This document shows, piece by piece, positions 44,213 to 57,435 of a stretch of 64,000 nt of DNA. The position numbers and the translations under genes were made by a program. The DNA comes from Malania oleifera (lineage: Eukaryota; Streptophyta; Magnoliopsida; Santalales; Ximeniaceae), in the NCBI RefSeq assembly GCF_029873635.1, contig NC_080420.1:123016719-123080718 (forward strand). The letters are read 5' to 3'. The stretch's first letter is position 1. Each line of letters opens with the position of its first letter. A model generated the notes under the pieces. That model made no database searches and had not been told where the DNA came from. It saw nothing but the letters and a program-made list of their open reading frames with translations.

Positions 44213-44715
44213 TCAGAGAGCAAGGAATGCTTGAGGTGGAGAGGTTGAAGGCGCTGCATCAACTGACAACGTGTACAAGCCATCTTTAACGAGACCCTTG
44301 AGAAGCACCTCCCAAGAACGTGAATCCTTCACAACAAAACAAGATGGATGAAATTCAAAGAAAACATTATTGTCACGACAAAGTTGACGAACAGAGAGAA
44401 GATTGTGAGTAATAGTGGGAACATGAAATAAATTGGTTAGAATAAAATTGCCAAAGGAGGATCCATCACCAATGCTGACTTGATCCGGCCCCTGATACAA
44501 AACCAAACCCATATTGAGATTCCCAAAGTTTGAAGTGAAATGGTGCGTGGTAGTCGTATCAGGAAACTAGGTATTTGTTGGAGGCGAAGGCGCAGAGAAG
44601 GTGGTATTGTTGGCCACCAAGGAAGGTGGAGGTGGTGACTGATATGCTTAATCAAAGCAGTAATAGCAGGTTCGGGCTATATGTCCGTACTTGTTACACA
44701 CTTGACATTGAGGAC
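44213..44715 (-). pseudogene. Copia element 1 zinc knuckle and protease
   Basis: CQVCNKYGHIARTC (about 44660-44700) is a CCHC zinc knuckle. The following protease/GAG-pre-integrase part includes DQVSIGDGSSF, LTNLFHVPTITHNLLSVRQL and NNVFFEFHPSCFVVKD. The solo LTR inserted just upstream separates it from gag. Confidence 0.82.
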
Positions 44716-45790
44716 GAGAGGTGTAACGCCCCGAACCCTTAAACTCGAGTCCGACACGTTATACCTGATAAAATCCCTGATAATCCATAATTAACATATA
44801 CGCAGCGGAAAACATAAATATAATCCCTCAATTATAATACCAGAGTTTTCTAAAATCTATCTATAATCCATAATAAATTATCCATCACATGCATTTCCAT
44901 AAATGCATAACTCCCAAAACAATTTAGTATTTTCACAATCATTCCTTACTCAATAGTCTTAAAACATAAATATTTACATTCCCCAAAATTAACATAGAAA
45001 TATACCCTTTTCTTTTTCTATTTCCCAAAAATGCTATAAAAACCTTAAGCTCTCAAAGCTCAACCTCGAGGATGTCCTGAAAAAGAAATACATTTATATT
45101 CGGGTAAGACACATCTCAGTAAGGGAAGAAACAATACATTTATAATATTTGCAAATCATTAACATAATACTAAAAATCATTTTCTGAACCTAACAATCAC
45201 ATGCAAAGATTTACCCACGAGATTACCCAAGGATAAGGGTGATTACCCGCCCATACAAGTAACACCCCTCTGCTCTAATACTTAAGTAACCCAAAGGTCA
45301 CTACTGAAGCATACCAAAGTACTCACCTTACTCAGTAAGTCCTCAAGTGTTAACTTGATCTCGTACTTACGCATTCAACAACAGTTTACCGGCAAAGGCC
45401 CTAAGGATAGGGAATTCTACCCGCCCATACAAGTAGGTTCCCTCTGCCCTAGTACGTTATGCAGCTACTGCCACATCTGAAGCTACTAGTACACTCACCT
45501 TACTCAACAAGCCCTCAAGCGAAGAGTATGGCTCGCCCAATCGTAACATGTTTTACATACATAGATACTTCTAATATCATAATACATCATTCTTTCCATC
45601 GTTATTCAATCATTCACATTCTTTCATGTTCATAACTTAACAATTCATTAGGTTTCACTTCAAATGACTATTTCTCATTTGTATCATTCACATTTCACAT
45701 TTCATTTCATTACATTGTCATTCCTTATCATTTCATTTCATAACATTTTCATTTCATTCCTTTGTACTACAGCTACTCTTTAGTCGTCAT

Positions 45791-45900
45791 CAGTTAGTCT
45801 ACATAAAAATGCGTTAGAATCTACTACAGTTAGTCCACATAGTAATGTACTAGAATCTGCTACAGTTAATCCACATAGAAATGCGTTAGAATCTGCTAAC
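45791..45900. repeat. Minisatellite in LTR (TAGTCCACATAGAAATGCGT units)
   Basis: Three units of about 36 bp around CAGTTAGTCCACATAGAAAT and GCGTTAGAATCTGCTA. Same LTR position as the blocks at 5080-5182 and 38058-38281, different unit sequence. Confidence 0.8.
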
Positions 45901-46610
45901 CCGGCTTTCAGCTGTCGTACCTTTACATGGTTGCATTTAACATATACAGGCAACATTGTTCATATCATATTTTATTATCATTACTTTACTTACTTAACTT
46001 GCATCTTATACATTTAACATATATTTGCACAGAGTCTCATGCCACACAATTTAACAGTAAAATTCATACATATTCCTGTAAAATAGGTCAACCCACATTT
46101 AACATTTAATTACTGAAAATACAATTTTCATTTCTTACATAATTATCCAGAAAATTCCTTCCTCTTTGTTCAGTTTATTTCCACAAATACGTAACTAAAT
46201 AAGTGGTCCTAGGTTCAGAAATCATAATTTTACATGATTGGCATTTTAATAATTCACACCAAAACATACATATAATATAACATAAATTATTATCTTTAAT
46301 TTCATAAAATCTGATTTAATATATAATTTTCCCTTACCTGATTTCTTTAACTACGCCGAAAGGGATTCCAAAAAAAATACCTACGGCGCTCACCCGGACC
46401 CTGAATCAAAAATTCTAGTTTCATGTAATTAATTCTGAATAAAATGTTATTTTAATATTTCCTAAACCCATAAATTTTAAATAAATAAATATACCCTTAA
46501 ACATAGTCAAATTACCAAATTTCCTAAATTTCACTCTCGCTTTGGAGTGGGGCCTAAAAAACTCCAAGTGAAAATTTATCCATGTCAAAATGACAGCAAT
46601 CGCGACTAGG

Positions 46611-46620
46611 ACCACGTGGT
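46611..46620. promoter_or_regulatory. Palindromic G-box in solo LTR
   Basis: ACCACGTGGT, third conserved copy. Confidence 0.5.
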
Positions 46621-46864
46621 GATACCCGATCATCGATTTAACAGCAGATTTAAAGCAAAATTGAGAAAATGGAGAAAAGTTACATTTTCCCAGGAGCAAT
46701 GCCTAAGCCGTTCCCACGACAAATATGCTCCAATAGAAATGTCGGCAGCGAAACCAAAAATCTAACGACACCTTTCGTTTCCCGATTCGCTGCAAATCCG
46801 CCAAGAAATTGAAAAAGAGAGAGAAACGGAGACGGAGCGAGCTGAGGCTCGCAGAAGAAATTTC

Positions 46865-46879
46865 GGGGGGGGGGGGGGG
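46865..46879. repeat. Poly-G run in solo LTR
   Basis: Fifteen G at the position where the sister LTR has eleven (6136-6146). Confidence 0.9.
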
Positions 46880-47210
46880 TTGGCCGCCTCTGTGTTCTTA
46901 AAAAAATTTGACTTCTTCTTCTTCAGTTACTTTATATATATATATATATATATATAAAACTTTAACTTATACTTATTATACATATGTAGATATATATATC
47001 TTATTTCAATTAGTTTTTTTTTTAATCCAATGTAAAAATGTTTAATTTAATAACTAATTATTTAATTTATCTTAATTTAATTTAATTTCTTTAATTTTAA
47101 TTTTTTTTCTTCTTTTTTCCACTCCATTTCTTTTATTTATTTATTTGTTATTTTATCTATTTTTTTATTATTATTTCAATCATTTTAATTTTTCGGATCT
47201 TTACAAGAGG

Positions 47211-47711
47211 AATCTGAGGAACTGTGAGAGGGACGAAAACCTCGACCGAAGCCACGACCTCGCCGACCCACACGATATGAATTAAAGTGACGGCCACGGG
47301 AATGCCCTGGGGAGGGAGGTAGAGCAGAAGTGGAGTTGGCGGCGGTGTGGAAGATAAGAGAGCTTGAGTTTGATGATTTAAGCGAGACTCATGGTTTAAG
47401 AGATAACTGTAAATCTGATGGAGAGAAAGAGACTCTAAACGGGTAGTCAAGGAGGTGACAAGCGACTCATACTCAGTACCAAGTCCAGCAAGGAGGTATA
47501 TAGAGAACTCAGAGTCAATGAGTGGATGGCTAGCCGCAAACAAGGTCGAAGCCAAGTTTTTAGCACAATCAAAGTAATCAGAGACAGATTCAGGACCCTT
47601 CTTGAGCGTTGCTAGCCGGTACCGAGTGTGAACAACATGAGCCAAGGACTTAGCGGCAAACAGATGTTGCAGAGTTTTCCAAATATCACAAAAACAGGTA
47701 CAGTCAATCAC
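47211..47711 (-). pseudogene. Copia element 1 gag
   Basis: The minus strand reads DIWKTLQHLFAAKSLAHVVH, RYRLATLKKGPESVSDYFDC, YLLAGLGTEYESLVTSLTTR and LLNHESRLNHQ, the conserved middle of copia gag. Roughly the first 90 residues are missing: upstream sequence switches to the 75-bp edge repeat. Confidence 0.85.
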
Positions 47712-47793
47712 CTAAGACTATTAAAGAGTTGCAGTAGGATAAAGGTATAAGGATACAAGAAAGATTGTGAGAGGGATAAGGTTTGATAGGACA

Positions 47794-48824
47794 TAGCCTG
47801 AAGCCATTAGTGAGCTATCTGGGCACAACCCTCTTGAATCCACATGATTCTATTTGAATTGAGCTTATGAATTAAGGTAAGCCCAAGATATTTGAGAAAT
47901 TTGATAAATGGAGTTCTGATTTATTTAATACCAATTATTAAACTAATTTAGTTTTGTCCTTTTATTATTTTAATATTATATAAGTTATATACTATATATT
48001 TTATAGATACATTTTATTGAGTCATGTTGAGTATCCCATTGTGTTGATCTGACACGACTCAATTGATCAATCAATTAACTTGTGTCAAAAGTGAGACATT
48101 CAATGGTTCTAAGATTTAGTATTCTCCTATTTATTATCTTTGTCTACTATTTAGGCAGAATACAGCCACTCATTCTTACTAAGAAATTGAAAAAGAAACT
48201 CTAGAATGGGAGGGAGAGTGAGGAAGAAACAGATACAAAAATAAAAACAATTTCTAAAATGAAGGAGACTAAAAAGGAACAAGAGTGAGAAAAATATTTT
48301 GTTCAGCATAGACTATGTTTGGAATTTGAAAAATACTAAGGAAAGGAAAATATGATCGAATTCATATTTTCATGTTTGGTTATCCAAAAAAGGAAAAAGT
48401 AAATAAATAAATAAACATCAAATCTATGAACAAAATTTTATTTCTACTCATCATTAGTATTTGATTTTTTCATATTTTCAATCATATTAAAATAAACTTT
48501 TTATTTTCAATAATATTTAACATAAAAAAAAATAAATAGAATGGAAAATGAGTTTCCTCCTTTTCCCTTTCTCAAGTAAAATCTTTGATCTAATCGTAAA
48601 ACCCACAAAAAGAACATAGAATTGACATTTGACACCAAAATACATTTCATTTTTTCTTTTTGTTTTCAGATGAAGGCAACTACACTAAAATTGACATTTT
48701 TTTGTATGGTGGCAGCTGCAGGTAACTCTCATACATTTCAGTCCCCATGGGAGAATTACCTGTTCCTTTACCAAACACCAAAGGTAAAGGTATCAAACAG
48801 CAAAACTCAAGGCACAGGGAGTAG
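47794..48824. other. Intergenic region and probable 3' UTR of the G6PD4-like gene
   Basis: No coding region. The last 200-400 bp before 48825 probably include the 3' UTR (minus strand); possible AATAAA signals read on the minus strand lie near 48430 and 48490. Confidence 0.4.
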
Positions 48825-51800
48825 TCAGTCCTCTGCCCAGGGAACCCCATGCTTTGCCCAGAGATAATAGGCTCCAACAGGACCTCTACCCCCCAACTCA
48901 TACAGCTCTGGTGCTATGTTCTTCTTGTCTATCTCCTTCAGAACTGGGGTTAGGATGTTCCATGCTGCTGCAACCTCGTCGCTCCTCATAAAAAGATGGC
49001 TGTCTCCATCGATGACATCAAGAAGAAGATGCTCGTATGAATCGGGAACCTCCACATTGTACCTATACAAGGGCAAGCAGGTTATGACATTGGAATCCAT
49101 TGACCCTATAGAATAAGAAGCTTTGTGTATTTCAATGGACCAGGAATTTTAGAAAATTCCTACAGTTCGATGATAACTCGGCCAATGTTCTCCAAAAAAA
49201 TAAAAATTGATTCTCCTATATCATCATTGTAATATCACAAAAAAAATGACTATTTTGAGACCTATTTTTAATCAAACAATTTCTCCATTAAGAACCTAAA
49301 TATCAGGCTATTCATGCACAATGCTTAGTTTTTCTTACAAACCCAAAGCACATAGTTCTTCCAAAATTTCTCCTGTTGAATGTTCATGGATATACTTTGC
49401 ACCCCAATGAAAGAAAATTTCAGGGCTGCCGCTATTGAATGCAGACCGCATCGGGATGCGAAGATATGAACACGAAGCTGGAGAAAAACAACATAGCAAT
49501 TGAAGGGCTTACTTGTCCTTATAGAGCAAATTCAATTCTGAAGCATCCAACTGCAGTCCCAGTCCGGGGATCTTATTGTTGACTCTGACTAGGATTGCTT
49601 CTTCAGGCATTTCACGCAGAATTAGCTCGTTGGTGGCAAGGTTGACATCATGACTAATACTTTCGCGGTATAGGTTTCCAGGAACATGATGAAATTGTAT
49701 ACGAATCTCCACCCTGCATTATATATGTAGTTTCAATGTGGAATGTGGACCTTGGAAATTCTAGCGTCTCTCTAGTCGTAAGAAATGATTTTCATATTTT
49801 ATTTTCATTTTCGTAAAGAATTACCAAAATTTACTTTTTTTACCAGCTTTGTGTATTACAAGTTTCCTATACAAATGTTCAAGAATTGGAAAATGTGGCA
49901 TTTTGGTAATTCTATAGGCCTTGTTTGGAACTTGAGAATATTAGGAAAAATGACAAAACATATGAAGGAATTCATTTTACTTTTTCGTGTTTGCTTATAA
50001 AGGAAAGCGACAGAACATAGTAAATTAATGAATACATTTTTATTTTACACACCAACAAACATTGATTTTTCTTGATTTTTAATCATATTTGAACATATTT
50101 GCATTCTTAATAGTATTTGATATAGTGAGAAAATACCATAAAAATTTGATTTCCAGCCTACTTTCATTCCCCATTTTTTTTTTTCAGAATGAACAAAACC
50201 TTGATTTGAATGGTGCCTTAAAAAATTGGAAATGGAAAAATGAATTCTGTTTTCAAAAACTAAACATGCCCTATATCATAGGTTGGACACAAATAAGCAA
50301 AATTCCAACGCATTAAGTCATAGAGACAGTAATACCCTATAAACTACTACAAACAAATGACAATTTGCTAAAACAATGTAACGTAGCTGACATACCGGTG
50401 TTTGATGAGTCCCATGCCAGCTCTAATAAGAAAAGGCACACCATCCCATCGAGCATTGTCAATATACAAAGCAGCAGCACAAAAAGTAGGGGTCAGATTG
50501 CTCAAATTGACATCAACCTTGTCTTCAGCCATACTTTTGTACTGGCCAAGGACAACATCACTTAGTTCCACTTTCCTGATTGATCTTAGAACCTTGACCT
50601 GGAAGAGGCTTCTCATCACCATTACTGGGTGCACAGAGTCACTGTGTATAAGATGCATGCAGTTTGTAGGAAAGCAATTATACCTTTTCATTTCGTATAT
50701 CTTCCCCATCAAGACTTATAGGTGGTTCCATGGCAAGCAATGCGATTGTCTGGAGTATATGACTGTGTACAATGTCACGGGTGATCCCATAGCCATCAAA
50801 ATACCTGTATGAAGAATAAAAATACCAATGCAATCAAGTTGACTGCTTGCAGCAATAAGGTTAAAAATATTTGAAACAAACATTCTTATCACCTTCCCTT
50901 CGTCCGCATACCCAACTCCTCAGACAAAATGATCTGCAAAGATTGTTAAATGAAACTGTAAGATGAGGAGACGTACTCTAAAGCCACATTGAGGCGTCAT
51001 CCCAGTGAAAGAAGGATTACCTGCACATTCCTTACGTATGTTCGGCTCCACAGGGGTTCAAAAACTAGATTAGAGAACCTCAGAACAGTGAGGTTTTCAA
51101 TAAGGTTCCTCCCTAGAAGATGATCAATCCTAAATAAAATTGATATATATATGTCATAAGTCAATGAATTAAAAAATTTTCAATAAGATCAATGTATAAT
51201 TAGTCCTGCAGAAAAATACCTGTATATTTGCTTCTCCTCAAACTTTGAAAGAAGAGATTGAGTCAACTGGCGAGAAGACACTAAATCAAAACCAAATGGT
51301 TTCTCAATAATTATACGGTTCCAGCCCCTCTGGGTTTGAGCATTATCAGCAAGACAGGATGCAACATCTAGAAGCGCTTCTTGTGGCACAGAAAGGTAAA
51401 ATATCCTGTTTGCTTTGGATCCCCCCTGAGGTAGGTTAGCTGCATAGAATCAATTATCAACAGTATCCGAGCTCTAATTTAAAAATTTATAGTTTCAGAT
51501 CATCAGACTATTCTGACTTGCACCATTTTCACCTCAATATGTTCCATCAGGGCATTGAGCTTTGACATCCCTTCTCTGTTGTCAAATTCCCCATTGAGGT
51601 AGAAAGTTCTACTAAGAAAAGCATCCATTTTATCATCACAGTTCTGTCTGCAGAGTACTTGTACCATTGGTAATTAATTCAAAACTGAATGCATTTTGTA
51701 TATGACAACTAGAGGAATATACAATAAAAACATAAAGAAAATATACAGTCAAGCCATTCCATATCATATTTGACAACAAATTTATGTTAGAAATTCTTTT

Positions 51801-52179
51801 AATGAGTCAATTGCTCAGATAGAAATACAGGCTCCCATTAACTTCAGGCTATTTGAAGTTCAGGTAATGCAAAAGCCCATTTAATTATAAGAAATAACCA
51901 ATAAGCGAAAAATTCAACATACATGTCAACTCATCATGCTCATAGTTCAAAAAAGTTGGGGCTTTTTAATAGTAAAAAATAATTTTCATATTTCATTTTC
52001 ACTTTTTCAAAGGATTACAAAAATGCCACCTTGTTTTCCATATGGAGAACTTGGAAAACAACACAAAGATGTTTTCCAAGTTTTCTGCAAAAAAAGTTAG
52101 AAAACTGTGAAACAATGTGGCATTTTTCTAAATTAGAAAACTAGAAGTAGAAAATGAAAACTTCCACGACTAAATAGGC

Positions 52180-52251
<72 letters not shown>

Positions 52252-54934
52252 AGAAAAGTACACACAAACATCCATATGCTTTCAGCGAAAAAAAGAAAAA
52301 GAAGGTTCTAGAATGTAAGACTTTAAAAACTGAGGATTTAGAATTTTTTTAAAAATTGGTGAGGAAACCTAAAGCAGTAGTTTATGAGGCGAGGAAAGGA
52401 TCATACTCATGCTCAACTCGGCAGGTCAACGTTGACGCTATTATGGATCTCAAATCTTCATCTGTTAAATTCTTTCTTGAATAACCAAATATACCAACAT
52501 TCTGCAGCCAAGGAAAAGCAAATCTTAGAGAAGACTATGCCATAGTTAAGATTTACAGCAAGTTCAGATATCTTTCTAATACTTGGAGAAACAGTTTGTC
52601 GCTCAATTTATTGATATGTTATAGTTCTCCTTTAATCTGTCTAATACTTGGAGAAACAGTTTGTTGCTCAATTTATTGATAGGTTATAATTCTCCTTTAT
52701 TTATGGTCGCACAGTTTCCTACCTTTCTTCTTTGCGGGCATTATTTTTTGGCTAATTGTGCATGTTCTCTTCATCTTTCGTTCTTTCTTGTCCTTCCAAC
52801 ATTTAATTGTCAGATACACAGTATTAGTTGATGATTTATACTGGCTTGAGTTACAAGAAATATTTGCCTTGGGGTTTCAAAGATGATTAAAGTGGACCAA
52901 GTGACTGGTCAGATTGGAAGCATATTTGTCACAACCTCATTCAACTATAAATGTCCAACAATAAGAAAAAAGATGGGAGAATTGATTTATATAAGGAGCA
53001 TAGACACCCACTTCAGCCCATTAATGTCAAGCACAAAGCTAGACCAAAGGGTGATCTGATGCAGAGTTTATACGAACAGGGATATTTGGAGAAAATTTTG
53101 AATCTAATATTCCTTTCTCTGCTCCCTAAGAAGGGATTAGAAATTATCAAAATCAAACATTTAGTTTCACAGCCAGTGCACATAGGTCAATCTACAATGT
53201 AATGGAGAAAAAGAAAAAGGTTGTAGGACTAGTTTGGTAGCTTGCTAAAATGCTTTAGTATCGTCAACCTGACCCTTTCCAGCATATGTGCAAATTCAGG
53301 ATGAAGGACTGAGATTCTTAGTTTAATTTGCAACTTGGGCATCAAGAAAGCAAAAGATCATATAAATTGGATATGTCCTCTATATTTGCAGAGGATAGTG
53401 GACTTCAAGAAAAGATGGAGAAATTGAACCAAGCAGTTGTTTGGTAAAATTAGTGTTAAAGTGTTGATCACCAAATCAAGTTTTGAACTTGGGAATTTGT
53501 CTTTGAATAAATAAGAGATTAAGAAGGCATCAAAAGAGAGGTGATGTCTTAGAGATTCATTGGCATTAAAAAGAAGTATATTAAAATTTTCAATCAAACA
53601 CCTATGGTTCATTAAATTGGTTTAAAATTAATATGCCAGTTGATGCTGTAAACAACCAAGACAAAGTGTATAATTGTAATTTCTATTTTATTTTCATTAT
53701 ATTTATTTTGGTTAAATTTATTTTATTTTCGTTTTATTTATTTAGGTTAATCTATTTAGTTTATTTTTTTTATTTATTATTATTTTTATTTAGGCAATAT
53801 CCATAAGATTCTAGGATATTTTCTTTAGGAAATTGATATTTACTGTATTTAGGTTCCTAAAAATTGTTTTCTTATCCTCTAAGCATTTTAAGCCTATAAA
53901 AGGCCCCTATATATTAGTTTTATGCAGGCTTTAATGGAGAAATAAAATTGATGGAAATTGGTCCTACATCACCATGTTATTAACAGGTAATTAAGTACAG
54001 ACATACACTCCTTAAAACTTCAATTTCTTCCGCATGATTGTCTCTCTCAAAACTCGTTCAGTTTCACATATATTTATATTTTCTACACAAGAAAACCAAA
54101 GTCAATGCCATGAATGAACTTTGCTGATGTAAGCTACAAAAACAAACTGGCATAAAAATTTAAAAAGGAAAAAAGAAACACATACAGTTACAACTGTTAT
54201 AGGGAACCCAATATTTTAAACACCACACGACAAATACAGGCAGCAAGACTAGAAACCAGGACCTCCTTGTAACCAGCTATGATACCATGTTAGATTACCA
54301 ATTCAGCAAAAAGTTTAAGCAGTTGGGTTGTGGGCCAACAATGTATACAAGTTTTACCAACAAAAAAAAGCCCACAATAAACCACATATAATGATCTAAA
54401 AATGAGAGGAAAAAATGATGCTAATAAAAGCAATTCCAAACACATAAATGCTAAAATTTAGAAGTGGTCTACCTCAGGAAGAAAGCCACTATAATATAGA
54501 GCAAATAATGCTGGAAAGATCTTCATTCTTGCCAGCTCACCAGTAGCCCCAATGACAGCAATGCAAAGCAATGGGGGTTTACCTCCCTGAATGGAAAAAC
54601 TGGAGGCAAGGGTTTGCTGCAAAGCTGCAGTAGATTTCATGGTAGCAGCCATTCTTGTGGAATCAGTAGGATGGAAATTAGACACAGAACTTCTTTCAGG
54701 AGCTCCACCTTCATTTGACACACTTGTTTCCAAATGCTGTGTCAACCGATCTTTATCTTCAGATTGCAGACTCTTGAGCTTGTTCACTTGTCCACATTTT
54801 CTTTTGGGCATCTTATGCTTAAGGTTCTCAAGTATCCAAAGCTTTAAGCCACAAAAGCCATGACAAAAATTTGCAGAAGCTCCATAGGGAACAATATGGC
54901 TGTATGCACCAGAAGATAAGCAGTTTGCTGCTAC
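48825..54934 (-). CDS. G6PD4: Glucose-6-phosphate dehydrogenase, plastid G6PD4-like
   Basis: Ten exons on the minus strand, in gene order: 54473-54934, 52407-52501, 51533-51647, 51220-51425, 51021-51129, 50893-50933, 50684-50804, 50396-50598, 49513-49713 and 48825-49062. All junctions are GT-AG and frames join, giving 596 residues. Motifs: NADP-binding [96 protein letters not shown] and a [11 protein letters not shown] end. The family oxidises glucose-6-phosphate in the pentose phosphate pathway. Here the usual DHYLGKE reads DHLLGRN, as in Arabidopsis G6PD4, reported to lack activity and to partner G6PD1. Codons stay open upstream of Met 54811 to an acceptor (T-tract, ATAG) at 54934, so a transit-peptide exon is probably missing. 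If Met 54811 is the start, length is 555. Confidence 0.93.
52192..52247. repeat. (CT)n microsatellite in a G6PD4 intron
   Basis: Twenty-eight CT units between the exons at 52407-52501 and 51533-51647. Confidence 0.95.
54280..54360. repeat. Dispersed repeat fragment (CCATGTTAGATTACC type)
   Basis: GATACCATGTTAGATTACCA, AAGTTTAAGCAGTTGGGTTG and GGGCCAACAATG. Related copies lie at about 55020-55075 and 55195-55290. The source element was not identified. All lie in introns or upstream sequence of the G6PD4-like gene. Confidence 0.45.
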
Positions 54935-55194
54935 CTATAAGTACACATTTAAAAAAAAAAAAATTCTTAGATGTTTCCTTATGAATTTAGACATGCACAA
55001 GCACACATACTCAGAAAATTACTGTTAAGCAACCAGTGTTAGGTTGTGGACCAACTATGTACATCAAGGATTTTACATTCCCTCACGCATGCAGCTCAAA
55101 GTAAACAAATATCACACCCATTACGGATGTCAAGATAATTTTAACAAATTGACTTTAAACACGAGCAAAAAAAATAGAACCTAGAATCTCCTGG

Positions 55195-55290
55195 GAACCA
55201 TGGCTCTGATAGCATGTTAAACAATGATTTTACCCTAAAGTTTAAGATGTTAGGCTATCAGCCAACAGAGTATATCAAGATTTAACAAGG
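55195..55290. repeat. Dispersed repeat fragment, second copy
   Basis: GGCTCTGATAGCATGTTAAA, AAGTTTAAGATGTTAGGCTA and CAGCCAACAGAGTATATCAA, the same phrase order as 54280-54360. Confidence 0.45.
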
Positions 55291-55434
55291 ATAAACAATT
55301 AAAAGAAAGATCTGTTCTTCCCTTAGCAGCAATTACCACAATTACACAACAAAGACTGCAAAACATTTTCTACATCTCAAGGAATAGAGAATGCTGACCC
55401 ACAGGCCACAAGGGAACTTTATTGATAAGAAAAC

Positions 55435-55859
55435 TGTTAGGGATCTAGGAACAACAATTAAAATAAACAAGAAAAATAGGAACACCAGATTTAACGTGGT
55501 TTGGTCCAATCTGACCTACGTCCATGGAGCACACCGAATTTCACTATAATTTGGGAGAAAATACAAAAGGAGGAGGAGGTACCACTCAACTCAACTCACC
55601 CTTTCTCACACCTTTCTCTCTCTCTCACCTTCAACACAATTACTCTCACACTCACATACACATCACATATATTCACGCACACACATCTCCATTATATAGT
55701 TGGATGGGGATGGATAGTAAAGGAAGGAGTTAATGGGATTCAATGGGATAAGCACCGACACTCCAGCACATCAAAGCTGGGTCTCCGCAGGTCATCAAGG
55801 CTATCTTTCTACAGCTCATCAAGGGCTCATTAAGGCTCTGTTTCCATTTTAGCTCAACA
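55435..55859 (-). repeat. 3' LTR of copia element 2
   Basis: Direct repeat of 61865-62276. Both begin TGTTAGG with ATCTAGGAACAACAA and end CTCAACA (plus-strand reading). Confidence 0.93.
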
Positions 55860-55989
55860 ATCTCCCACTTGGAAACAGAGACACCATCTCAACTAGTATA
55901 TAGATAAATGATGTGCTCAAATCTATCTTCAAGCATGAAGACCAATTAAAGTTGAGCACAACTTCAACTTCTCTGTAGTCACCACCTTT

Positions 55990-57430
55990 GTCAACACATC
56001 TACTGGATTCTTGCTACCTTAGATTTTTTCAAGTGTCAACACATTGTCCTCTAACATAGATTTGACAAAGTGATAACGTAATCCAATGTGTTTGGGTCTA
56101 GAATGAAATGCAGAGTTCTCTACCAAATGTATCGCACTCTGACTGTCGTTGTGCAAAACATTTCTCTCCTACTTTATTCTGAGCTCTATCAACAAACTTT
56201 GAAGTCAAATCATCTCTTTACTGGCTTTTGTCATAGCTACATACTCAACTTCTGTAGTGGATAGGAGAACAATCTTTTGTATCTGTGACATCCAACTAAC
56301 AGTTGTTGTGCCAACAATGAACACATATCTGGTGGTGCTTCTGCGGCGATAAATTTCATCAGCAAAATCGGCATCAAAACACCCTTAAATTTTCAAGTCT
56401 CCTTTACCGAAACATAGACACTTATCAATAGTGCCACATAGATATCTCAAGATTCACTTCACTGCTTCCCAATGAATCTTCTCTAGATTTAACATAAACC
56501 TACAAACAGCTCCAACTGCTTAGCCAATGTCTGGTCCGGTACCAACCATGGCGTACATAATACTTCCAATGGCTAAGACGTAAGGTACCTTAGCCATGAA
56601 GTCCTTCTCTTCATCTGTCTAGAGAGTTTGATCCTTGGAGAGGCGGAAGTGACCGGCCAATGGTGTATTTACCGCTTTGGCGCTGCTCATGTTGAATCTC
56701 AATAAAACACGGCTAATATACTCCGACTGAGATAACTGCAACGTTCCTTGTTGCTTATCTCTAGAGATCCGCATCCCAAGTATCTGCTTTGTTGAACCCA
56801 AGTCCTTCATGTCAAACTCCTCTAACAATTGCTGCTTCAATTTTCTAATCTCTTCTATATCTGGTCCTGCAACTAACATGTCATTGACATATAGAAATAG
56901 AATGATATACCTAGACTGATACCTCTTGAAGTAACAACAGTGGTCGACATTGCACTTCTGAAAGTCTTTCCTGCGCATAAAGCCATCGAATTTTCAGTAC
57001 CATTGTCTGGGAGCTTATTTGAGACCATACAAGCTTTTCTTCAATCTACACACAAGATTTCTTCTTCCTGTTGCATGTAAATCTCCTCATTAAGATCACT
57101 GTGAAGAAGTGTCGTCTTCAAATCCAACTGCTCGAGATGTAGGCCCTTCGAGGCAACAATGCTCAAGATTGATCTGATGGTTGTTAGCTTCACAACTGGT
57201 GCAAATATGTTGGTGCAGTCAATTCCTTCCTCTACTCGAAGCATTTGACTACCAACCGAACTTTGTATCTCCTCGATCCATCATGGTCCTCTTTGATCTC
57301 ATACACCCACTTGTGAAGAGTCTTCTTACCTTTGGGCAACTTAGCTAGTTCCCACATTTTGTTGAAAGTGAGGAACTTCATCTCATCCTTCATCGCAAGC
57401 TCCACTTGCTCGAATCTCCCGCCTGACATG
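55990..57430 (-). pseudogene. Copia element 2 RT and RNase H
   Basis: RT reads ELAMKDEMKFLTFNKMWELA and KWVYEIKEDHDGSRRYK, GIDCTNIFAPVVKLTTIRSI and LDLKTTLLHSDLNEEIYM. The catalytic box is YVNDMLVAG, with Asn (codon 56883-56885) in place of the first Asp of YVDD. DMKDLGSTKQILGMRI follows. RNase H and the tail (PVDVLTKVVTTEKL) follow with stops near 56.5 and 56.4 kb. Frame breaks near 57.23, 57.04 and 56.98 kb. Confidence 0.9.
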
Positions 57431-57435
57431 CTTCA

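Larger units (their letters stand above)
44722..47205 (-). mobile_element. Solo LTR (gypsy) inside copia element 1
   Basis: A 2.48-kb unit, TGTAACGCCCC to GGATCTTTACA, with a perfect TSD AGAGG (44717-44721 and 47206-47210). It is a sister copy of 3972-6493 and of LTR D, carrying the same landmarks: tandem block 45791-45900, G-box 46611-46620, G15 run 46865-46879, and (TA)n 46932-46957. It splits the copia reading frame between gag and the zinc knuckle. Confidence 0.93.
40959..47793 (-). mobile_element. Copia element 1, degenerate
   Basis: Minus-strand Ty1/copia element read from right to left: gag (47.7-47.2 kb), zinc knuckle (44.7 kb), protease, integrase, RT and RNase H (to 41.29 kb). A 3' LTR probably begins at 41289 (TGTAATTTTTAG on the minus strand) with a TATATA near 41250. 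The 5' LTR, PBS and gag N-terminus are missing. A 75-bp sequence is shared by both edges (40959-41034 and 47716-47793). A gypsy solo LTR interrupts it at 44722-47205. Many frameshifts are present. Confidence 0.85.

Noticed and set aside
50402-50812. 136-residue plus-strand ORF
   Set aside because: It is the shadow of two G6PD4 exons and the intron between them, whose minus-strand frames join by GT-AG splicing.
52951-53612. Extra exons or a gene in the 2-kb G6PD4 intron
   Set aside because: The flanking exons join in frame (GFLPE to NVGIFGY) without missing conserved residues, and the small ORFs have no motif.
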